The position numbers were made by a program, and so were the translations under genes. Below are positions 11,349 through 23,800 of a stretch of DNA of 64,000 nucleotides, in pieces; within the stretch, counting starts at the first letter, position 1, and each line of letters starts with the position of its first letter. The DNA comes from Laguncularia racemosa (taxonomy: Eukaryota > Streptophyta > Magnoliopsida > Myrtales > Combretaceae), in assembly GCA_037954665.1 (NCBI GenBank), contig JBBMOL010000065.1, positions 1,612,001 through 1,676,000 of the forward strand, in the 5' to 3' direction. A model generated the notes under the pieces. It was not told the DNA's origin and ran no database searches. It was given only the letters and a program-made list of their open reading frames with translations.

Positions 11349-13406
11349 TGTCGAGTCTAATTTTTTATTTCTCATTCCTAATTCGATCTATACTGGACCC
11401 TATGCTCATCTAATGTAGACCTTCGACTTGAGTTAGGAATTTTATTTTGTTTTGGAGTTACCACCCAACTGTAGTTGGGAAATATTGAATTAGGACTAAT
11501 TGAGCAGATTAACCCTAATTTGGACCACTGGTCAGCGTAATTTTCTCTTTTTGTTTTTTGTGAAAAGAGGAAAGGGAAAACCAAAGTTTCTAAGTTTGGA
11601 GGCTAACCTATTAAAACCCTAAAGTTACCACCATAATCTCCTAAAATCTAAACCTTATCCGAAATGTCTTTTATTTATTTTTTTTGTTGTCTTTTTATTT
11701 TGTTTTTGAATAACCTATTATGAGAAAATGATTTTTATTCCTTTTTAGGGTTGCCCCAAATGAATGCCTACGTACCTGCTATTCAGGATTAAACTTGTCG
11801 TAGTTCGCTTCTCTTGAAAATTTTTAATGTGTTTGTGATTTTTAATTATGAAACTTCTTTTGATTTATGTTTTTACCATTTTAGTATTTTTCTAAGAAAA
11901 ACTTAAGCCTAAGCTTGATAATTTGATTTTTGAAAATAATAATTTTAAGGAAAAACCAATTTTTGATTTATTTAAGTAAATGATTTTTCTAAGTGATAAA
12001 AATTTCATTTCTCTATTTTTTCAACCCATTTCTAATATTATAAATTTTTATTGATTTTTATTCATTATTATTATTTTTTATGATTTTTATTGATTTTTAT
12101 AATTTTCATTAATTTTTTATAATTTTTATTAAATTTTATTGAAAGATTTTCTCCTATATTATTTTTCTACCCTAAACTAAAATTTAAATTATTATTATTA
12201 TTATTTTTCTAATATTTTTCATCATTTTCTTTATATATTTTCATATTTTTATCATTTATTATTATAATTATTTATCCTAAATTAATTCCTAAAAAAAACA
12301 CTAGCCTAAATTCTAACATTTTTTTTAATTAAATAACAAATAAATAACTAGGGGAATTCAAAAAAATAAATAAAATAAAATAAAAAAATTAGAAAATCCG
12401 ACTTACCTGGATCCGAGTCGGTACGAGGGTCGGGTCGGTAGGGTCGGATTGGGTCAAAGCGGGTCGAGTCGGGTCGATCGGGCACGGCAGGTGGGAGTGC
12501 TCATTGACGGTGTTCCAACGGCCTTTCGAAGCAATTGAGGTATCGGTTTTTAAGTTTTTGGGGGTAGGGAACTCCACTGTGGCAGTGAATTTCTCCAAAA
12601 ATGCCTCCTGGTGGCAACTCGATACTTAATCTGTGGTCGCGGCTTGGCAACTCCAGCGAGGCTTCGATTCTCTCTCTCTTTTCCTCACTTTTGATCTGTG
12701 ATCCTGCCCCCTCCCTTCATCATCTATTTATAGGCGTAAGAAATCGAGCTGGATAAGCTCTAATTTCCACCGATTGAGGCAAATCAGATTTCAATTAAAA
12801 CCCATCCCCGATTTGTGCAAATCCTTTGATTTATTGCGATTTGATTCAAATTAGATGATGTTTATCTTATTTCTGTTGAAGATTTGCTGGATTTATACAA
12901 AAAATCGAATCAAAACGGTCGAAATTCGATTTTTCCTCCTCCCGGCGATCTCGGATGAAGGTTGAAGATGGTCATGTACCTGGCGCGTGCGTCTGCTCCA
13001 GCCAATCAGCTGCTGACAAGTGTCCTAGGCAAAGAAAAAATTTGCAAAACGCGAATTCTGCCTCCCCCGCGTTTCGAACCTGCGACCTGACCCACTCCCG
13101 CACACACCAGACCCAGGCTCGAACCAGCTGGGCTAGCCTACTTTCATGATTTTTTATTTTCGCAATTTGCATATATGCAATGCGATTTTCTTATTTTTTT
13201 TTGTATTTTTTGAAATTCCAAAAATTTGTAAAAATTATTTAATCCTTTTTATTGCCATTTTTGCAATTATTTTCCAAAATTGATGTATTTTTCCTATTTA
13301 TTTATTTTTTGAATATTTTTCCTATTTTTGCCAAATTAGAGAAAAATTTGAAAAAAATGGTAATTGTCTATTATTGATTATTAGGGGCAAAAATGGGGTA
13401 TTTACA
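11349..13406 (-). mobile_element. Long LTR (copy C), 5' LTR of the Ogre-like element
   Basis: On the - strand it runs from TGTAAATACCCCATTTTTGC (13406) to ACTCGACA (11349). It is collinear with copies A and B over its whole length, including a GC-rich block at about 12400-12500 and the tRNA-like boxes at about 13140-13060. The small ORFs at 11378-11584, 12389-12598 and 12955-13172 lie inside the LTR and are not shared between copies as proteins. Confidence 0.75.
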
Positions 13407-14804
13407 ATTCTATAAATTCTTTTAACTCATAACTCCAACACCACTTGTAGTTGTCATTGCCCAAATATAGTATATGACTGTTTCACCCCATATATCTACC
13501 ATTGATAGGAGTATGCTAATGCCAAATAACAAAACCACACCTAGTAGCTCCATATTTTACCTTACTGTGCAAAATAGTAGCTAAAAATAATGTTATTATG
13601 GTTGTTCTAACACATATTTTGATAGAAATATATGCTAAGGCTCAAATCCCTACTAAAATCCACAACGTCTATATAACCTTTAAAACAATTCTTGAGGGTT
13701 CATCAATTATGTAGTCTAAAAAGTTAACAAAAAAAGGGTTTCAACTATTCCTTTATATGTTAAGACTATTAAACATAATAATAATAATAATAATAAATCT
13801 AAATAAGTTTCTTTAGTTTAATTGCCGCTACTCATAGTCATGGTCATATCCACTAATGATCTTGCTCCCTTAAAAAAATCATCATTCAACTCATCATCAA
13901 GGTTAAAGGAATCATCTATACCCAAAGCACAAAAATCACAAATGGGTGAATCGCAAAGTCTAGTAATAATTATTATCAATACGCACACACATATATAATA
14001 ATATATCGCATCACACAAGCTTATTTATTTACTAAATGCAATAAACAAATTCATTAACTATTGTATATATTTTAGGTGACACATAACATAACCTCAACAA
14101 TTGAGATTCAAAATGAAACAAGTTCTATTTTTCAGATGTGGTAGAATTGTAGCTCATTATGGCTCTAAGTGTCATAACCTCTAATCATCTCATACTATGT
14201 TCACCAACTGTATCATGCCATTAAGAGCATAATCTATCTACAACTTTCTAATCAATGTCTCATTCCTTTGATTAACCTATTATAACTTATTTCTCTATTC
14301 TTTGACCTATATCAACCACAGTACCCTCATATTGATGACTAATTTGATCACTATAGCAACATTCACATTTAATCTAACAATATCCTCAAGGAGCCTATAC
14401 CACCATCTCCTCATCAATAGCTATCACCCATAGGTCCAAATAGCCACACATAAACAATTACCACATTATTTAGGTCGAATATTTATCATGCACACACATT
14501 ATACAATAGTAGTTGCCTACCTAGAATCCATTTAAAACCTTAATACCACTTAATATTATTATCAACATCTAACTCAACACATTTAAATAATCGATACTTA
14601 AAATATGCCCATCTATTACAATACCTAATATTAAAATTCATTTTTCTCATTCATTTAAGTGACTATGACCTATTAGGTTCATAGAGGGCCACTCAATTGA
14701 CCTAATGACTTAAGGTAGTCAATATTTATAAGGGCATAAGGGGTAGTTGACCTCATTATTGGTCAATCAATCAAGGTATATAGGTAGTTGACCACCTTAC
14801 TAGG
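13407..14804. other. AT-rich stretch, nothing assigned
   Basis: This holds an (ATA)n microsatellite near 13775-13795 and scattered short ORFs without recognisable domains. The 66-codon - strand ORF at 13818-14018 ends in an acidic segment, but nothing else supports it as a gene. Confidence 0.4.
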
Positions 14805-15145
14805 TAAATAACCTCCCTAAACTATAACTTAGGTGCAAATCTATCCCCTAAACTTTCAAATATTATAAATAATCTTCCTAAACTTTGCTAAATTAGAAAT
14901 ATAAAGGGCACTTTTTTTTAGTTAAAAAATACTCACTAGGTTCAAAGTTTTTGAGGAGTTAAAGTATATTTTAATAAGTTTGATGAATATTTTTGCATCA
15001 AGGTCAAAGTTTAAAGAAGATTATTTATAACTTTTGGAAATTATTTGCCAATTTATCAATATTTAGGAGAGCAATTTGTAATATTTAAAAGTTTAAAGGG
15101 GTATATTCAAACCTAGATAAAATTTAGGGGGATTGTTTGCATTTT
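14805..15145. mobile_element. Fold-back MITE with long terminal inverted repeats
   Basis: The left arm (CCCTAAACTATAACTTAGGT, then CCCCTAAACTTTCAAATATT) reappears inverted at the right end around 15080-15140, as AATATTTAAAAGTTTAAAGG and a following TAGATAAAATTTAGGGGGAT. The arms are about 100 bp with a short centre. The long imperfect inverted repeats without a coding interior suit a Mutator-like MITE. A target duplication was not resolved. Confidence 0.55.
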
Positions 15146-16779
15146 CTCCTATATATATTGGCAATTAATTTTATTTATTAAATTAACATATTGTGTACAT
15201 TATGAGCCAATCATGTAGATAACATAATGACATATGGTCATTAAAATTATTCACATGTACATTTCCATAAATATAAACAAAATGTTCTCCTTAATACTAC
15301 AACAAAAGTATTTTTTAATCACAAGTAAGTTATCACTTTGTCTTTTAAATTGTTCGATTTGGATTCTCAATATGATTAGGTTTACTCTTCCAAACTAGCT
15401 ATAACAATTTGGTTTCGTAATTTTTCAGTGAAAAGAAAACATACTTTCGATATAATTTAGTCTAGTTTATAATTTAGTTGGTGTTTTTGAAAACTTATTT
15501 TCCATTTAGGGGTGTTTGATGCATTTACTCATAAGTTTACAAAGGAAAATGTTAGCAAGTGCATCCAAAACACTTGTTAACAAGTAATAGAAGTTAGGTG
15601 GTTCCTCCACTAACCCTTTGACAAATTACACAATGAGGTCTATGTATTAAAAAAAATAATAAAGAAATAAAGAAAGGAATTCAAATAAATGTTAGTGGGG
15701 AAACAAGTAAATAGATGGTTTTTAACCATTTAAATTTTAGACTTTGTTAATGTGTTAAATAAAAAAAATCACTTTTGCGTATAATTGCTTTTCCTGAAGT
15801 GTATAATTAAACTTTAAATATATGATTTTTTAAAGACATTTTTAAGCTAATGATAGCAACTCTGATTTTCAACTTAGAAAGAACAAGTTAAAATCCCCTT
15901 TAATTGCTTTTTTAAATCATTAAAAAAATGCTCTAGAGAAACTTGTTAACATAATTTATCTTAAGAGGAAGGGGAATCTTCCCAAATAAGAAATTACAAT
16001 AAGAAATTGCTCATATGCCTTTAAAGATGTCATATGACACTTTAGGTAATCGAACACGAGGAGTACAAAATCTTTTTCTTAACCTTAGTCTAAGCTAAGT
16101 GACTTGAGAAGGGTCGTGATGTTAAAAATGATCTAGAATTATTTGATGAGCAAGCAATATTCTTAATGCATGACCCGAGTCAAGTGATTGCATCATAAGT
16201 GAAATTCCCTTCAAATGTTTATATGATTATTGTATGGCATGTAGCTTTCCAACTCCATAATATCACTTTTCACCTTTTTTTTTACCCTTTACACTTAAAA
16301 AGATTTCTAACTAATCTTCATTCGATGAATGAAATATATCTCCTTCCTCTACAATAAATTCATCATCAAATAGCGATAAATGAGATCTCAAAAGTTAGAT
16401 TTGAAGTTGAGTCAAAAAGAGTGGAAAAATGCTTGTGGTTATGGGATTGAAATGTAAGAAGAGGAGAAAGTTAAAAGTGTGATTTACTTTTCTTGAGTTG
16501 AATCTATTACAAGAGGCTAACAATAATGGTTTAGTTAAACTACAAGAATAATGGGCTAGTCTAAAAGCCCATCAAAGTCAAGTATTATATCAAAAACTAT
16601 ACAATATATAAAATTGTATAATCACACATAGAGTCGTGATTCTATCTCTTCTAACGCTTTAAATCATAATTCTATTGAGATTTTGTGTGAAAAAGATTTT
16701 GTAAGGGTTTAAACTAGGAATAACCTCATTAAATCATAAAACCATAGGAGACAAATCAAGATTTTGACAACTGTGCCTA
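15146..16779. other. AT-rich stretch, nothing assigned
   Basis: There is no coding signal. A short inverted repeat lies near 15512-15576 (GTGTTTGATGCATTT against AAGTGCATCCAAAACAC) and may be the end of another small element. Confidence 0.35.
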
Positions 16780-17807
16780 TATATAAATCTTCACTAACTC
16801 CTTCTCACCATAAGTAACCTAGATGTTTAAGGAGCGTTTTCTAAACTATTTAATGTAGTCTATAAGGTCTTCTTTTGACTTTTGTTAGATCTACCTCATG
16901 TCTATTATGGTGACCCTTTCTAAAGTAGAGAATAACTTCTCCAAGATCATTTTGCACATGCTTCCCACCCCTCCCCCAAATGAATCCACTAACCTAGATG
17001 GAAGGTTCACATACTATATGCAAGTTTCCTTTGTTAGGAACTTGAGGGCTCTTTAAACTTGAGGCCATCATCCAAACAGTATAGCTTTTGGGTTTTGATG
17101 AACTTCAGTAGGTGTTATTTGGCACTATCTCACTTGCTTTTGGACAACATGAATATGAGAAGTACATAATCCTTAGCGTAAAGCTTTGCCTCTAAGTATT
17201 GGTGTTAGGCGAACTTCAAATCTAACATCCCACCTTAAGGGTTGCCTTGTATATCTTACAAATGCATGCTTAAGTCTTCCTTCATTATAAATAAAGGCTT
17301 TAGAGTGGAGATTGCAACTTCTTAAAGATGGCAAGAGTTAGGTTCTAACTTAGTGGATAAGTTGAGTAGTGTCTATAAGATTTTGCACATGGAAAATGAA
17401 TTATTTGGTTAAACTCCTACATTGCCAAGCTTCATATGCTATGTTCTGATCAGTTGGAGTTATTGGCATAGGGTTTTGATTGTCTTCCCTTCTGGGTGGA
17501 GTGTCATTATTGGCAAAAATAGCAAAGCTTAGCTATGCTAATTGGATAGCACTTTAGTAGCAATAGCAATCCCTAAGATAAGCTAGGTAACATTGTAAGG
17601 AGCCAATTTAGGCATTGCATATTCTCTTGCATGGTCTACAGTGCTCATGTGGCTTCAAGAAAATCTATTTGAGTTGCAATAGAGTTATCCTAGTTGTTGC
17701 CTTCATGCAATATGGTACTTAAATGCAAAGCTTTAATATTAGTTTCAAACTCTTATTAATTTGATCAATTGCTTTCTTTCTTGAAGATGTCATTGCAAAT
17801 CACTTAT
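16780..17807 (-). pseudogene. Decayed Ty3/gypsy gag
   Basis: On the - strand, just after a primer-binding site, translation starts near 17795 with MTSSRKKAIDQI. Near 16880-16830, with stops, it reaches QKSKEDLIDYIK followed by FRKRSLNI. The second phrase matches the gag core of plant gypsy elements, in which a basic and acidic stretch precedes YV.RF..E. No pol follows on this side. Frames are broken throughout. Confidence 0.55.
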
Positions 17808-17827
17808 GTTCCCTAGTGGAGTCACCA
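17808..17827 (-). other. Retrotransposon primer-binding site
   Basis: Reads TGGTGACTCCACTAGGGAAC on the - strand, immediately upstream of the gag remnant. The DNA at 17828 to about 18130 is therefore probably the decayed 5' LTR, though no second copy was found to confirm its ends. Confidence 0.5.
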
Positions 17828-18129
17828 AAATAAAGATGTCCAAGATTTATTGTATCACATGCATTAAAACAAGGTGGGTGGTGTCTATAGGATGTGGCTA
17901 TAAAATATTGTCATCAGATCATGCTCGAGATGGATAGTGTTGATCGTGACTTCTTATGCTTATTTATAAAACTTTTAGAAGGAGCATTCCTTTAGGCGAA
18001 GCCACTGAGCCATGTGCTTACTACAAAAGGTTGAGAACGGTTAAGTTAATCTTAATGTACTCTATTTGAAGTTCACCAAGTTAAAGCTTCCTATAACATC
18101 TCAAAGAATAGGCTTAATTACTTAGATGT

Positions 18130-19640
18130 TATTAGCAATCCTAGTGATTAGTTTAAATTATTATTAGGCTTAGCCAATTTAATACAATCATATTCATAGC
18201 CTCTACGAATGCAAATAAATATAAAATATATCAAAATAGAAATGGAAAAGAGATAATAGGATGAAAATAATAATAAAAAAAAAGAAAACAGATATTGTTT
18301 AAAACAAAAGCGAACTATTCTAAAGTGATTAGGTTCACCTTCCCAAATTGTATGATTTAGTTCAATTGAGAAGAGGCTGCACACCAAATTTTATATTTAC
18401 CTTAAGAATCAACGTACATCCACACATTATTGTTTAATATATTGCCCAATTGTACTAAAGGACAATGTAGACGATAGAGTTGCTTATATGTTATGATGGT
18501 TTGGTGTTAAAACTAATTGTATTAAGAAAATTGATAAAACATCTAAAAATTGTAACTATCTATTTTGATTAAAGAATACTAACAAATTTCAGGGGTATCA
18601 AAACTAATAAAATGAAATTTGATGTAGTGGTCTTAATTAATTAATATAAGATACCGAAGTTGATATTAACCCATCCCACATATGGCCTCTTGCGAGGGTT
18701 TTTAACACATTTATTTCAATATGAATTTAAAAATGTACCTATCCATTTGTGGATTGAATTATGGAGTGAAATGATAAAACAATTGAAATTGATTTTTTGA
18801 ATTGTGAACCAAATTATTTGTTTGTACTAAAATTTTCCTAGTGTTGTTTCATAATAACAACAAAAATAAAATATTGACAAAGAGAGGCTTTAGTAAGTTG
18901 TTTGGTGGAAAGGCTTTAGCATGTGCATTGAGGATTGAATTATGGGCTATGGAAAGGTCATGATATTGATTTACTTGCATTTTACTTTCTTGAATATAAA
19001 AAAGGAAATGATTATAACTAGATCAAAAGTAATTTAGACACGAGTGACAAACTATTTGAATTTAATTTCATTATTTGATTTGTAGGAAGTGATGTGATGG
19101 TATGGTGCTAGGCATGTGTCTTAATGGTTACTTGAGTGTTGGAATTGATAGTCGAAAAAACACAATATACCTCCTTGAAGAGAGGTGGACGTGATTTTTT
19201 ATTTGGTTAATAGTCCAAATTAAACTAAGTTGTAAAGTATTGTTTACATCACTTAATTGAACCATAAGGTATAAACCATATTTTTCAGTAAAAAGTTAAT
19301 CACATTCAATTGTAAGAAAAGTTATGCTTTGGTTTGACTCATCTTGTTTGATTCAAACTCTTCGAAACAAAGTATTAACCGTAAACTTTATTTTAAATTG
19401 AATTGCAAATAAATTGATTAAAATTAAACTAAGTTACAAAATATTTTAATTTTAATATCTAATCGTACCACAAGTATAAACCTTAATTCACACAAAATCA
19501 AAATGATGATCGAATAAGAAAAACACAATTTTAATCCGATTTGATTCGAATCGAATTTAGACCCATATGTAATGATAAATTTTGGCCCCGCTAATTGTAC
19601 ACTCATGAAGAACTGAATCATGAATAAATAAATTGAAAAG
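18130..19640. other. AT-rich intergenic DNA upstream of the DnaJ gene
   Basis: No coding sequence was recognised. Two similar passages containing AAATTAAACTAAGTT (about 19216 and 19423), each followed by a phrase ending ACAAGTATAAACC or AAGGTATAAACC, suggest an old local duplication. Confidence 0.35.
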
Positions 19641-20117
19641 AAACAATTTCCGATACAGTATGATCATCTTTCATGCTGTAGTTAAGACATGGCCTCCACT
19701 CAAGGCATGGGCCGACAACCCATTCTTATTCTTGGCCGACAAGCAACAACTCGAGCCAGCAAAATCTAGAATGTTCTATAAATCTAAAGCCATTCCAAAC
19801 CATAAATTCATGGAAGTGGACCGACACTAGTCCGACATGCCCGCACGTTACACCAATCACGTCACATCTTCTATTCATATCTCTCTTCCTCTCGGCCCCA
19901 CCCCGATTCTCTCTCTCTTTCTCATAACCGTCAGATTCGCCGAATCCTCAATTTCAGTTACTCGTCCAACGGCCATCATCCCTTTCTTCACCTCCTCAAT
20001 CAACTCCTCCCAAACCCTATATTAATACCTCCATAACCCTAACTCTCTATTTCTCTCCGATCCCAACCTCGTTGCAATTAAAACCCTGATAATTACTAAT
20101 TCGCGTTTTTTGGTGGC

Positions 20118-20165
20118 ATGATTAGATGTTGTATATCGCTTCTAACCGGAGGCTCTGGTTTTTAG
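20118..20165 (+). other. Short upstream ORF in the DnaJ leader (15 codons)
   Basis: ATG at 20118 opens a 15-residue frame (MIRCCISLLTGGSGF) closed by TAG at 20163-20165, entirely upstream of the main ATG at 20289. If transcription begins near 20050, as the TATA-like box suggests, ribosomes would meet it first. Whether it is translated is unknown. Confidence 0.35.
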
Positions 20166-20261
20166 AGAGAGAGAGGGAGGGAAAGGAATTAGAGAGAGAG
20201 GGGGGGGAAATCAAAACCCTACTTTTCTGCAGTTCGAAGATTTGGGTCACGATTATTACTG

Positions 20262-20282
20262 TAGAGAGAGAGAGAGAGAGAG
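20262..20282 (+). repeat. (GA)n microsatellite next to the DnaJ start codon
   Basis: An uninterrupted GA run ends six bases before the ATG at 20289, in the 5' leader. GA/CT tracts are common in plant leaders and often vary in length between individuals. Confidence 0.8.
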
Positions 20283-20288
20283 ATAAAT

Positions 20289-20863
20289 ATGGGTGTTGAT
20301 TACTATAACATACTGAAAGTGAATCGAAACGCGAGTGAAGATGATTTGAAGAAAGCGTACAAGAGATTGGCAATGATTTGGCATCCAGATAAAAACCCTA
20401 CGAACAAGCGAAGCGAAGCAGAAGCCAAGTTCAAGCAGATATCTGAGGCGTACGACGTATTGAGCGATCCGCAGAAACGTCAGATCTATGATCTTTACGG
20501 TGAAGAAGCCCTAAAATCGGGCCAATTTCCACCTCCAAGGGACCACAACACTGCATATACCAGGAATCAGCACCATAATCAGAGCTATACCAATGGGTCA
20601 TCTTTTAGGTTCAACCCTAGAGATGCAGAGGATATATATGCAGAGATTTTTGGATCAGATAGTAGGAGTGGGAGTAGTGGTGGAAGGAGTGGGAGAACGT
20701 ACAGGGATGGGTTTTTTCGGACTTCAACAAGCTCGGGAGCTGGTGTTGGAGAGATGAAGAAAGGAACTCCAGTGGAGAATTTGCTGCCTTGTAGTTTGGA
20801 GAATCTTTATAAAGGAGCTAAGAAGAAGATGAAGATTTCGAGACTGATTTATGATGCTTTTGG
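20289..20863 (+). CDS. DnaJ exon 1: J-domain, G/S linker, start of C-terminal domain I
   Basis: Encodes residues 1-191 plus two bases of codon 192. It contains the J-domain with HPD, the Gly/Ser linker and the phrase PVENLLPCSLENLYKG that opens C-terminal domain I. The donor GTACTATC at 20864 splits a glycine codon (GG|T). The open frame continues 20 codons into the intron (to 20924) but loses all similarity to the family there, which supports the donor. Confidence 0.9.
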
Positions 20864-23800
20864 GTACTATCTCTTGGACCTACTTTACCTGATTTTTTTA
20901 TATTGTTTTTGTTGTTATAAATAAGTCTTGTATAGATCTTGGCTATGATAATTAGTTCTTAATGAGTTGGGTAGTTAGATTTGCTTTGTTTATGCTCTTA
21001 AATTATTTCTGGTCTTCTTGTTACTTTTCTAGCATTTGTTGTGAAGTTTTCTCTTCTTTAGGTATTTTGGCTTGAGTGAATCTGAGTGCATCACTACTTG
21101 ATAGATATCGGTTGCAGCTTACTTTTGTTAAATGGGCTAGATTTTATAGAACTTATATCAAGAACTTGTAAAGAAATTATTAGAGCAAGGTTTTACGAGA
21201 GAGTTTGTAGTCCTTTGCTTCTCCTACATAATGGTGAAGAAGATGGGCGAAGGTGGAGATTGTGAGCAAAAACTCAAACCAAAACACTATAAAGAACAAA
21301 TTCCCTATTCATGTTATAGAAACGTTAGATTGAATGTATGGGGTGAAGTCATTTTCCAGTAATGATCTACAATCTGGTTACAATCAAATAAGAATGAAGG
21401 GGAAGGATATCAAAGCAATGACTAATGCACACTTATTGTGGACATTTCAAGCTTAAAGTCATATCCTTTGGCTTGACCAATGCCCCTACTACCTTTCTAT
21501 CCCTGTTGAACAAAATCTTTGCTAAACAACCAAGGTGTTACGTACTTGTCAGGGACTTTCTAGAATAATTAGATTGGCAATGTAATCATCTTAATCTTAT
21601 TATTTTCTTTTTTCAAAATTTGTTGTTATCTTTATGGGATGTTGTTGGAGTGTTGTTATCTTTTATTTTTGGCAAGTCATAGTATAAATATGCTATTCTT
21701 CCTTTGAGAAATAAAACAAGCCAATTTGCCCCCAAAAAATAAAACAAGCCAAAAATTTATTGTTTTTTATTTACGGTTTATTATAGGTAATTCATCTTCT
21801 TAGGGAACCCCTGACTAACTTACTTAAGAGACTGCTTCTACTGAACTCGAGACACAAGTAGCTTTCGACAAACTCAGTCATGACAAAAGTAACCATGTTG
21901 GCTTTACTTAACTCTGAGTAATCCTTCACTGTTGAGACAGATGCCTCTCAATGGATGAATGGGGCTAGTCCTTCCTATGAAGGGACCAATAGCGTTTATC
22001 TATCAAGCATCTATTCCCAACAAGTCCATCTATGAGAAGGAATTCATGGCTATGTTAATGGCAGTAGCTAAGTGGTGTCATTACCTTTTAGGGAACCACT
22101 TTGTCATTATTATGGATCTTAGTAGCTTTAAATTCTGGAAGGATTAGGGAGTCACTAGCCCTTTACAGCAAAAGGGAAAATTGAAATTGCTGGGTTTGAT
22201 TATAGTATTTGTTATAGAAAGGGCAAGGAGAATAGGGTAGTAGATGCTCTGTCAAGAACTGTGGAAACCTGAGCTCAAAATTGAGGATACATGGCTAATA
22301 TTATCAACTTAAATGGAGGAGATTGTTGAAAGTTATGAAGAAGATTTATTTTCTATGGAAACTATCACCCAACTTCTATTCGAATCAGAAAATGCAAAAA
22401 TATATAATCATAATTCTGGTCTCTAGTGTTCTCCCTCTTATTATCAGACTCACTCTCTTTTATGGCATTTGGCCCAAAATCTATTGTCCAAACTTAACCT
22501 ATACTGTAATGCATCACAAGTGGTATCAAAATGTTACCTTTTCAATCTGGCCCCTAATAAAAAGGCTATGGGTGATAGTACTAAGCTTAAGTAACGTGAA
22601 GATTATTTAAGGCATTAGAGTAGCAAATTCAAGGGCCTGGGAGTCTGTTTAGACACAAATTGACCATGTTGGCGGTGTTATGGCAGAGTTCAAGGAGGAG
22701 ACCACCATCAAACAAGATAACACCAATGATATCAATAGAGATTTCACTTCTTGATTTCAAAGTCTTACTTGAAGTTAATAAGTAATTGTGGGTAGGTTAT
22801 TGTCAACACTCTATGGCTAGTTCTTGGTGACTTCAATGTTACTAGATTCCCTTATGAAAAAAGAGGAGGAGATGAAGGTATCTCTAATGCCATGAATGAG
22901 TTTTGTATGTTCCTGGATGAGGTTGAATTAGAAGATTTGAGATTCTCTATTGATATCTTTACTTGGTCCAATAAACAAGTGCAAAAGCCGATCTTGAGGA
23001 AATTCGATAGGGTTCTTGTAAATCATCTGTTGTTAGAAATTTTCCTTAAAACTCTAGCATTCTTTTGTCCACATTTGCTATCTGCTTACATCATACACAT
23101 GGATTTTAGTCTTAGAGGAAAGCGAATTCCTTTTAAATTCTTCAACTTTTGGACCAACCATGGATGTTTCAAGGAGATAGTGGTTCGTATGTGGGGATCT
23201 GAGGTTAGGGGCTCTAAAATGTTTCAAGTAGCCAGCAAAGTCAGGATGTTGAAACTTAAGCTGAGGAAGTTAAACAATGAAGAGTTTTCCAATATCTTTA
23301 ATCGTGTATCTCTAACCAAATCCTCCCTCCAATCTGTCCAATCCTCTATCTTGGGGAGTGGAAACTCTTTTTTGTTAAATGAGGAGAAGGAAGCTCATAA
23401 GAAATACTATCTCCTTAGAGGTGCGGAGGAATCCTTCTTCAAACAAAAATCAAGTATTAAATGGCTAAATTTGGGTGATAAAAATACTTCTTTCTTTCAC
23501 AAAGCTATGAAAAATCTCCATAATAGAAGTGCTTTGTATTGTTTGCTCAAGGATGATGGATCTGAAGTGAAAGGGGATGCCTAGGTACATGAGGAAGTTG
23601 CTTCATATTTTAAGCAACTATATAGGGGTGAGAACCAGTTAATTCATCTTGATGAAATACAAAATCTTGTTACTTGGAAATTAAACCAGCAACAAACTGA
23701 TGATCTCAATGCCCCTTTCACGAATGAAGAAATTAGAAAAGCTTTCTTCTCCCAATGAAATGATAAGGCCCCTAGCCTTAATGAAGATACAGCTAAGTTT

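Larger units (their letters stand above)
9150..13406 (-). mobile_element. 5' portion of an Ogre/Tat-like LTR retrotransposon
   Basis: On the - strand the order is LTR (13406-11349), a 3-bp gap, a primer-binding site (11345-11327), a leader of about 490 bp, then an accessory ORF (10840-9315). Ogre elements are known for a tRNA-Arg-type binding site, long LTRs and an additional ORF ahead of gag, and this arrangement fits. Gag, protease, RT, RNase H, integrase and the 3' LTR are absent. The left boundary is blurred between about 9000 and 9200, where the adjoining candidate LTR ends. It is a truncated, non-mobile remnant. Confidence 0.65.
19641..20288 (+). promoter_or_regulatory. Promoter and 5' leader of the DnaJ gene
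   Basis: A heat-shock-element-like aGAAtgTTCt lies at 19768-19777. CCAATCACGTCAC (CCAAT box plus a CGTCA core) lies near 19852-19864. A TATA-like CTATATTAATA lies at 20018-20027, which would put transcription start near 20050. The leader of about 240 bases is rich in CT and GA tracts and ends in a (GA)n run just ahead of the start codon. Base composition changes sharply to less AT-rich from about 19670. The factors and start site are inferred, not shown. Confidence 0.45.

Noticed and set aside
20122..20373. 83-codon - strand ORF over the DnaJ start
   Set aside because: It is antisense to the J-domain, and its serine/leucine richness reflects the GA and CT tracts.
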